Source of the DNA: Streptomyces sp. NRRL F-4489
Lineage (GTDB): Bacteria; Actinomycetota; Actinomycetes; Streptomycetales; Streptomycetaceae
DNA length: 10,830 nucleotides
Assembly (NCBI RefSeq): GCF_001509485.1
Contig: NZ_LLZI01000061.1
Location: 1-10,830 of the forward strand
Reading direction: 5' to 3'
In this document: in pieces, positions 4,987 to 10,830 of the stretch
How positions within the stretch are numbered: the first letter of the stretch is position 1
Layout: each line of letters opens with the position of its first letter
Translations under genes and position numbers: made by a program
Notes under the pieces: model-generated
What the model was told of the DNA's origin: nothing
The model's database searches: none
What the model saw: only the letters and a program-made list of their open reading frames with translations

Positions 4987-5919
4987 TCACGCGCCGGCCA
5001 GGAAGTCCCGCTGCCGCCGCAGTTCCCGCTCGGTGACGGTCAGCGGGAACAACGTGAAGCCGTGCATCGCGCCGGCGACGACGCCGAGCCGCACGGGCGC
5101 CCCGGCCGCCTGCCACCTGGCGGCCAGGAACAGCGAATCGTCCAGCAGCGGATCCTCGGTACCGACGACGATCCGGGCGGGCGGCAGGCCGGTCAGATCG
5201 GCGAACAGCGGTGAGACGTCGGGGTCGCGGCGCTGTTCCGCCCCCAGCCCCGGTGTGAAGCGGTCGTAACTGGTCCGCAGCGAGTCGGTGTTGCTCAGCA
5301 GCGGCCGGGAGCCGAACAGCCGCTGGCTCGGTGTCATCGACAGGTCGTACGCGCCGAAGAGCAGGTGGGCCGCCCGGAAGGCGCCGGTGATGCCGTGCCG
5401 GTCGCGGAGGCGCAGCAGGGTCAGGACGCTGAGGTGGGCGCCGGCCGATTCGCCGCCGATCAGCAGCCGTTGGGTGCCGAACTCCGCCGCGGCGTGGTCC
5501 ACCAGCCACCGGGCGGCCGCTTCGCAGTCGTCGGGTCCGGCGGGAAACGGGTGCTCCGGCGCCAGGCGGTACTCCACGCTCACCACGGCCAGCCGGGCCT
5601 CTACGGCAAGATGCCACAGCCTCTCGTCCTGCCCGTCGGCCGAGCCGAACGCCCAACTGCCGCCGTGGAGGTGCAGGTACACGCCGTCGATGTGATCCGG
5701 TACGAACGCCCGGACCGTCACCCCGCCCGCGACGACGCGGTCCCGGCCCTGCGGCAGGCGCACCGGTGGCGCGTCGCCGCCGAGCCGGTTGCGCCGCAGC
5801 AGCGCCAGCACGTCCGCGTCCGGTACTCGACCGCGCGGCGGACGGCTCGCGGCAGCGGCCTCGAACTGGGCGTTGAAGGCCAGGGTCTCGTCGAGGCAGT
5901 CCTCGTCTGTGATCGTCAT
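4987..5919 (-). CDS. Alpha/beta hydrolase fold-3 (hormone-sensitive-lipase family) esterase
   Basis: The protein has 310 residues, normal for the family. The oxyanion-hole motif HGGSW (85-89) is followed by EYRLAPEHPFPA (116-127), the nucleophile box GESAG (Ser158), GTEDPLLDD with catalytic Asp256, and AMHGF with His286. This order is that of HSL-type carboxylesterases, which hydrolyse short- to medium-chain esters. HGGS replaces the more common HGGG. No signal peptide is seen, so it should be cytoplasmic. The ATG at 5919 lacks a clear Shine-Dalgarno sequence. The TetR gene ends 123 bases upstream on the same strand and the WYL gene follows after 15 bases, so a three-gene transcript is likely. 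Natural substrate unknown. Confidence 0.92.
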   Translation of the reverse strand: MTITDEDCLDETLAFNAQFEAAAASRPPRGRVPDADVLALLRRNRLGGDAPPVRLPQGRDRVVAGGVTVRAFVPDHIDGVYLHLHGGSWAFGSADGQDERLWHLAVEARLAVVSVEYRLAPEHPFPAGPDDCEAAARWLVDHAAAEFGTQRLLIGGESAGAHLSVLTLLRLRDRHGITGAFRAAHLLFGAYDLSMTPSQRLFGSRPLLSNTDSLRTSYDRFTPGLGAEQRRDPDVSPLFADLTGLPPARIVVGTEDPLLDDSLFLAARWQAAGAPVRLGVVAGAMHGFTLFPLTVTERELRRQRDFLAGA

Positions 5920-6003
5920 GGGGCGACCATCGCAGGCGTCCGCGACAGCCCCCTGTCACCTTTTCCCGGTGAGCTGCGTCACGCTGCTGTCGTTGGCTTG
6001 CTT

Positions 6004-6070
6004 GGCCCTGTCGCCTTGCCCGGCCGAGCGCCCTTGCTCGCCTTACTCGGCCCTGTTGCCTTGCTCGGCC
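6004..6070 (-). repeat. Imperfect 45-bp-period tandem repeat across the TetR stop codon
   Basis: A 22-base unit beginning GGCCCTGTCGCC at 6004-6025 recurs at 6049-6070 with two mismatches and a 45-base period, exactly 15 codons. One copy encodes the TetR C-terminus (GRAEQGNRA). The other lies just beyond the TAA stop and reads in the same frame as GRSAGQGDRAK. This explains most of the otherwise empty gap between the TetR and hydrolase genes (5920-6042). Confidence 0.7.
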
Positions 6071-6690
6071 CGGCCGTAGGCGGCGATGAAGGCCCGGACG
6101 CCGGCGTCGGTGCAGCGGTCGAGTTCGCTCCGCGTGTGCTGGGGGCTGCCGTGGAACATGGCCTTGTTCACGGGAATCCACAGCAGCAGGCCGGCGAAGT
6201 GGTTGGCGGCCAGGTGGGCGTCGGGGACGCGGAGGAGTCCGTGGTCGGCGAGGCGCTGGAAGGTGGCCGCCAGGGTGGCGAGGACGCGTTCGAAGCCTTG
6301 CTCGTACCACGTGGCGCCGAGTTCGGGGAACGTGTCGGCGTTGGCGATGATCAGGCGCCGCAGCTGGAGCACGTGGGGCTGGGTGAGGGCGGTCAGGAAC
6401 TGGCCGGCCAGGCGGGTCAGGTTCGCTTCCAGTGCCTCGGCGTCGGCCGGGATGTCGGCCACCAGGTCGACCATGGCGTCGACCCGGTCGGTCGTGGCCA
6501 GGACGACCTCGGCGAACAGCTTCTCCTTGTCCGCGAAGTGCTTGTAGACGGTCTGCTTGGAGACCGCGGCCTGCTTCGCGATGTCGTCCATGCTGGTCCC
6601 GGCGTATCCCCTGGCCATGAACGCCTCGGTCGCGGCCTCCAGGATCGCCTTGCGCTTGCGGGCGGACCGGCCTTGCTCGCTCGCTTCCAT
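6043..6690 (-). CDS. TetR/AcrR family transcriptional repressor
   Basis: The protein has 215 residues from ATG at 6690. A TTG two codons upstream could be used, but GAAGG sits six bases before the ATG and overlaps poorly with the TTG. The TetR N-terminal DNA-binding domain covers about residues 11-57 (AILEAATEAFMARGYAGTSM, then IAKQAAVSKQTVYKHFADKE). The C-terminal helical ligand-binding part includes LRRLIIANADTFPEL, YEQGFERVLATLA and HFAGLLLWIPVNKAM, resembling AefR-like TetR proteins. A divergent DUF998 gene and two related inverted repeats lie between the starts, the classic layout for autoregulation plus control of the neighbour. The gene ends in a rare TAA inside a repeated segment. The ligand is not predictable. 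Confidence 0.9.
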   Translation of the reverse strand: MEASEQGRSARKRKAILEAATEAFMARGYAGTSMDDIAKQAAVSKQTVYKHFADKEKLFAEVVLATTDRVDAMVDLVADIPADAEALEANLTRLAGQFLTALTQPHVLQLRRLIIANADTFPELGATWYEQGFERVLATLAATFQRLADHGLLRVPDAHLAANHFAGLLLWIPVNKAMFHGSPQHTRSELDRCTDAGVRAFIAAYGRAEQGNRAE

Positions 6691-6712
6691 CGCCAACCTT
6701 CAATCCTTCGGT

Positions 6713-6727
6713 ACTGGACAGTCCAGT
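6713..6727. promoter_or_regulatory. Operator O1, perfect inverted repeat upstream of tetR
   Basis: ACTGGACAGTCCAGT is a perfect 7-bp inverted repeat around one central base. It lies 22 bases upstream of the TetR ATG. A -10-like TAGAGT on the minus strand (6739-6744) would place transcription start just before it, so bound protein should block tetR transcription. The size and symmetry are typical of TetR operators; binding is inferred. Confidence 0.75.
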
Positions 6728-6763
6728 TCTGGTGTGCCACTCTAGCGCCCGGCTCCGACGGGT

Positions 6764-6778
6764 ACTGCACCGTCTAGT
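6764..6778. promoter_or_regulatory. Operator O2, imperfect copy upstream of the DUF998 gene
   Basis: ACTGCACCGTCTAGT matches O1 at 12 of 15 positions. Both share the longer frame GTACTGnACnGTCnAGTTCT. The copies are 51 bases apart, close to five helical turns. O2 sits 21 bases before the DUF998 ATG, mirroring the 22-base distance of O1 from tetR. It is less symmetric than O1, so weaker binding is expected. Confidence 0.65.
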
Positions 6779-6799
6779 TCTACGCAGGGGGGGAATCGC

Positions 6800-7300
6800 A
6801 TGACCCAGACGTTCGGCGTTCCGGGCACGGCCCGCTCCGCGCCGGCCCGGCCGACGACGCGGCTTCTGCTGGCGGGCGGCGTCACGGCAGGTCCGCTGTT
6901 CCTGGGACTCGGAGCCGTCCAGGGACTCACCCGCGACGGCTTCGACTTCACCCGCAACGCGATCAGCCAGCTCAGTCTCGGCGATCTCGGCTGGATCCAG
7001 GTGACCGGCTTCCTGCTGACCGGCATGCTGGCCACCGCCGGTGCGGCCGGGATCCGCCGGGCACTGGACGGCGCACCCGCCGGCACGTGGGCGCCGCGCC
7101 TGATTGGCGTGTTCGGGCTCTCGTTCGCCCTCGCCGCGATATTCACCGCGGACCCGGGGGCGGGCTTCCCCGCGGGTGCTCCCGAGGCTCCCGCCGCCGT
7201 CGCCGTGCCGGCCTTCACCGCCGGAGCCGGACTCGGCCTCCTGTGGCTCACGGCCGTCACCGCCCGGCTGATGACGACGCTCCCCGCGGCGCGGACATAG
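6800..7300 (+). CDS. DUF998 family integral membrane protein, probably internally shortened
   Basis: ATG at 6800 has a G-rich ribosome-binding site (AGGGGGGG) six bases upstream. The 166-residue protein carries the DUF998 hallmarks LTRDGFDFTRNAISQLSLG (about 44-62) and GDLGWIQVTGFL. Predicted membrane segments lie at about 22-43, 64-84, 101-118 and 133-155. Actinobacterial DUF998 proteins I know have about 210-230 residues and six segments, with a Trp-His-containing stretch after the DP.LGFP motif. Here GAGFPAGAPEAP passes almost directly to the last hydrophobic segment, so roughly 50-70 residues seem missing in frame. Function of the family is unknown. Divergence from tetR with operators on both sides indicates repression by TetR. 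The stop lies inside a 20-bp tandem repeat. Confidence 0.85.
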   Translation: MTQTFGVPGTARSAPARPTTRLLLAGGVTAGPLFLGLGAVQGLTRDGFDFTRNAISQLSLGDLGWIQVTGFLLTGMLATAGAAGIRRALDGAPAGTWAPRLIGVFGLSFALAAIFTADPGAGFPAGAPEAPAAVAVPAFTAGAGLGLLWLTAVTARLMTTLPAART

Positions 7301-7330
7301 CGGTACGCGCGCGGACGTAGCGGCACGCGC
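7291..7330 (+). repeat. 20-bp tandem repeat containing the DUF998 stop
   Basis: GCGGACATAGCGGTACGCGC (7291-7310) is followed immediately by a second copy with two mismatches (7311-7330). The TAG that ends the DUF998 gene lies in the first copy and is duplicated in the second. The repeat runs into the hairpin at 7326-7348. Confidence 0.85.
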
Positions 7331-7348
7331 CCGCGCGTCGCGGGCGCG
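7326..7348 (+). terminator. Strong GC hairpin after the DUF998 gene
   Basis: CGCGCCCGCG and CGCGGGCGCG form a perfect 10-bp stem around the loop CGT. It starts 25 bases past the DUF998 stop and precedes the DUF4287 gene. No U-tract follows, as is usual in Streptomyces. The remaining bases 7349-7395 hold the DUF4287 leader, an A-rich stretch with AGGA before the start. Confidence 0.7.
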
Positions 7349-7395
7349 GCCATGGCAACGATCAAGATCACGACAGAGAGAGACAGGACACCGCG

Positions 7396-7608
7396 ATGAC
7401 CGGACCGGTGAAGGGCCCCGCCAGCTACTTCCCCTCGATCGAGAAGAAGTACGGCCGCCCCATAGCGGAGTGGAAGGACCTCATCCGCGCCTCGCCCCTG
7501 ACCAGGCACATGGAACTCGTCGCCTGGCTCAAGGCCGAGCACGGACTCGGCCACGGCCACGCCAACGCGCTCGTCGCCCATACCCTCGCCGAAGACAGCG
7601 GTAAGTAG
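7396..7608 (+). CDS. DUF4287 domain protein, 70 residues
   Basis: The protein has the DUF4287 pattern: an N-terminal Y(F)-x-S-I-E-KKYG segment (residues 11-20), a central helix ending in MELVAWLKAEHGLGHGHANA (39-58), then a short C-terminus. The GLGHGHA motif is the family signature. AGGA lies seven bases before the ATG. The protein is cytoplasmic, with no membrane segment. The function of the family is not established; it often appears as a single small gene or next to DUF5655-type proteins. Here it follows the DUF998 terminator and is likely a separate unit. It resembles full-length family members in size. Confidence 0.88.
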   Translation: MTGPVKGPASYFPSIEKKYGRPIAEWKDLIRASPLTRHMELVAWLKAEHGLGHGHANALVAHTLAEDSGK

Positions 7609-7684
7609 CCCCTTTCCGGTGGCCGTGCGCACACGGGCGCACGCGGCGGACCTCGGCCGACGGCATCGCACGAGGGAACACCGG

Positions 7685-7702
7685 CACTACCCGGCGGTAG
7701 TG
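7685..7702. promoter_or_regulatory. Inverted repeat upstream of the acyl-CoA synthetase gene
   Basis: CACTACC-CGGC-GGTAGTG is a perfect 7-bp inverted repeat with a four-base spacer, 73 bases before the GTG start. A second, imperfect palindrome, GTACCGCGCGTTAC (12 of 14 symmetric), follows at 7705-7718. A possible promoter is GTGACG (7700-7705) and CAGAAT (7724-7729), spaced 18 bases, which would put the repeat over the -35. A fatty-acid-responsive regulator is a reasonable guess but none is encoded next to it. The rest of 7609-7775 shows nothing further. Confidence 0.5.
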
Positions 7703-7775
7703 ACGTACCGCGCGTTACCCCAGCAGAATCGTCGCCACGGGTCGCGAAGCGGCGAAGGCACCCCCGGGAGGTTCT

Positions 7776-9428
<1,653 letters not shown>

Positions 9429-9450
9429 GCTGTGTGGGGCGCCCCTAGGT

Positions 9451-9482
9451 GCCCCCGTGGGCAGGGGTGGGCCCACGGGGGC
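9451..9482. terminator. Bidirectional terminator between convergent genes
   Basis: GCCCCCGTGGGC (9451-9462) and GCCCACGGGGGC (9471-9482) form a perfect 12-bp stem with an eight-base loop. It lies midway between the stop of the acyl-CoA synthetase gene and the stop of the minus-strand signalling gene, so it can serve both. A short palindrome GGGGCGCCCC precedes it at 9436-9445. Confidence 0.85.
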
Positions 9483-9509
9483 GGGCCCACCATGCAGCCT
9501 GTGGACGGG

Positions 9510-10830
9510 TCAGTTCGTTCCGATCTTCGCCAGCAGGTCGACGATGCGGGTCTGGACCTCGGCGCTGGTGGAACGTTCCGCGAGGAAGAGCACCGTCTCG
9601 CCGGAGGCCAGGCCCGGGAGCTGCGCCGGGTCCAGGTCGGCGGCGGTGTAGACGACCAGCGGGGTGCGGTCCAGCAGGCCGTTGGCGCGCAGCCAGTCCA
9701 CGATCCCGGCGCGGCGGCGGCGCACCTGCATCAGGTCCATCACCACGAGGTTGGGCCGCAGCTGCGTCGCCAGGGCGACCGCGTCGGTGTCCGCACCGGC
9801 CCGGCCGACCCGCATCCCGCGCCGTTCCAGCGAGGCGGTCAGGGCGCCCGCGATGGCGTCGTTCTGCTCGATGAGCAGGACCCGCGGCGGGACGTCCTCG
9901 CGGTCGCGCGGGGCGAGCGCCTTCAGCAGCACCGCCGGGTCGGCGCCGTACGCCGCCTCCCGGGTGGCCTGGCCCAGTCCGGCGGTCACCAGTACCGGCA
10001 CCTCGGCGGCCCCGGCAGCCTGGCGCAGCGACTGGAGCGCGGTCCGGGTGATCGGCCCGGTCAGCGGATCGACGAACAGCGCCGCCGGGTACGCGGCGAT
10101 CTGCGCGTCCACCTCCTCGCGGGAGTTGACGATCACCGGGCGGTAGCCGCGGTCGCTGAGCGCCTGCTGGGTGGCGACGTCGGGGGCCGGCCAGACCAGC
10201 AGCCGGCGCGGGTTGTCCAGCGGCTCCGGCGGCAACTCGTCGTCCAGGGGCGGCTGCTGACGTTCCGTCACCTCGACCGCGCCGTTCGGGCCGTCCAGCG
10301 GCTCGGGGCCCTCGCTGCCCTCGTCGGGCGCGGAGATGGCGAACGCCCGGCCCTCACTGGCGTCCATGAGGTGCCCGTGCGGGCCGCCCGGCTGCTTGGG
10401 GCGGGCGGGCGGCTGCGGCTGGGGGGCGGCGGCCTGGTGCGGTACGGAACCGGGGGCGGCGGCCTCCCCGCGCTCCCCTTCTGGCGGGGGCGCGGCGAGC
10501 TTGCGGCGGCGGCCGGAACCGGCGGAGGTGCCGCCCGGCGGCGTACCGCCCGCGGGTACGGCACCGGGCTGCGGCCCCGGACGCCGCGGGTCGGCCAACT
10601 GCTGGGCGAACGGCACGCCCTGGCCGAGCGTGCGCACGCTGAACGCCCGCCCGGAGGTGTGCCCGGACTCGTCCGCGCCCTCGGGCAGCGCCGGCCGCCC
10701 GGCGGGGGCGGGGCCCTGCGCGGGGATGGCGGCGGCGCCCGGCGCGGCGGCCGCGGCCTCCTCGGCGGGGCTGGGGGGGGCCCGGCGGGCGGCGGGGGGG
10801 GCGGGGGGGGCCGGCGGCCCCGGCGGGGGG
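9510..10830 (-). CDS. Large hybrid sensor kinase-type protein, C-terminal part with tandem receiver-like domains (5' end outside window)
   Basis: The minus frame is open from the TGA at 9510 to the window edge, so the visible 440 residues are only the C-terminus. An internal GTG at 10637 is not a credible start because protein-like sequence (GHTSGRAFSVRTLGQG) crosses it. The upstream part is a Pro/Ala/Gly-rich linker with PPA repeats. Two receiver-like folds follow: one at about 9920-10210 (RRLLVWPAP to LLKALAPR) and one at about 9513-9893. The second keeps the central Asp (VVMDLM, codon 9735-9737) and a Thr (VVYTAA). Its first acidic pair is EQN, and the usual Lys is absent near FLAERS. The C-terminus resembles very large HAMP-repeat histidine kinases of Streptomyces, possibly the OsaA osmoadaptation type; that is recalled, not tested. 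Confidence 0.75.
   Translation of the reverse strand, partial: PPPGPPAPPAPPAARRAPPSPAEEAAAAAPGAAAIPAQGPAPAGRPALPEGADESGHTSGRAFSVRTLGQGVPFAQQLADPRRPGPQPGAVPAGGTPPGGTSAGSGRRRKLAAPPPEGERGEAAAPGSVPHQAAAPQPQPPARPKQPGGPHGHLMDASEGRAFAISAPDEGSEGPEPLDGPNGAVEVTERQQPPLDDELPPEPLDNPRRLLVWPAPDVATQQALSDRGYRPVIVNSREEVDAQIAAYPAALFVDPLTGPITRTALQSLRQAAGAAEVPVLVTAGLGQATREAAYGADPAVLLKALAPRDREDVPPRVLLIEQNDAIAGALTASLERRGMRVGRAGADTDAVALATQLRPNLVVMDLMQVRRRRAGIVDWLRANGLLDRTPLVVYTAADLDPAQLPGLASGETVLFLAERSTSAEVQTRIVDLLAKIGTN

Noticed and set aside
4982..6703. 573-codon minus-strand open frame overlapping the TetR and hydrolase genes
   Set aside because: It is out of frame with both recognised genes, is Arg/Gly/Pro-rich and shows no motif.
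7336..7395. Possible start ATG at 7351 for an extended DUF4287 protein
   Set aside because: That ATG lies just after the hairpin without a ribosome-binding site, and the family N-terminus fits the start at 7396.

Overview
The window is high-GC actinobacterial DNA, most likely from Streptomyces. The evidence is a strong G/C bias at third codon positions, GTG starts, rare TTA codons, and families typical of that genus: Scr1-like XRE/DUF5753, DUF6879, Uma2, DUF998, and a very large kinase with a Pro/Ala-rich linker. No rRNA, tRNA, transposase, integrase or CRISPR array was seen.

Bases 1-3835 form an accessory patchwork. The window opens in the tail of one Uma2 nuclease gene (1-85). A 42-residue double-CxxC zinc-ribbon ORF (78-206) and a complete short Uma2 gene (203-640) follow, chained by stop/start overlaps. 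The Uma2 tail at 1-99 recurs without a mismatch at 556-654. There it abuts, and truncates, a minus-strand radical SAM gene (start 1376). That gene follows a CYTH-domain gene (1436-1972). Divergent from this pair is a plus-strand pair: an internally duplicated small protein (2175-2594) and a DUF6879/XRE/DUF5753 fusion regulator (2554-3738). A third, diverged Uma2/zinc-ribbon junction lies at 3771-3835, so Uma2 tails bracket the 3.1-kb block in direct orientation. The radical SAM and regulator genes each carry one TTA codon, which implies dependence on the bldA leucyl-tRNA. This block is the best candidate for an undescribed system.

Bases 3816-7608 hold ordinary chromosomal functions. They include a 78-residue exported protein (minus) and a minus-strand series of TetR regulator, HSL-type alpha/beta hydrolase and WYL regulator. 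Divergent from TetR is a plus-strand DUF998 membrane protein that looks internally shortened. The TetR/DUF998 gap holds two related 15-bp operators, each 21-22 bases from a start codon. A 10-bp-stem hairpin and a small DUF4287 gene follow.

Bases 7609-10830 hold a fatty acyl-CoA synthetase of the ANL superfamily (7776-9428). It converges, across a perfect 12-bp-stem terminator, on the 3' end of a very large signalling protein. That protein's C-terminus carries two receiver-like domains behind a Pro/Ala-rich linker running off the window edge.
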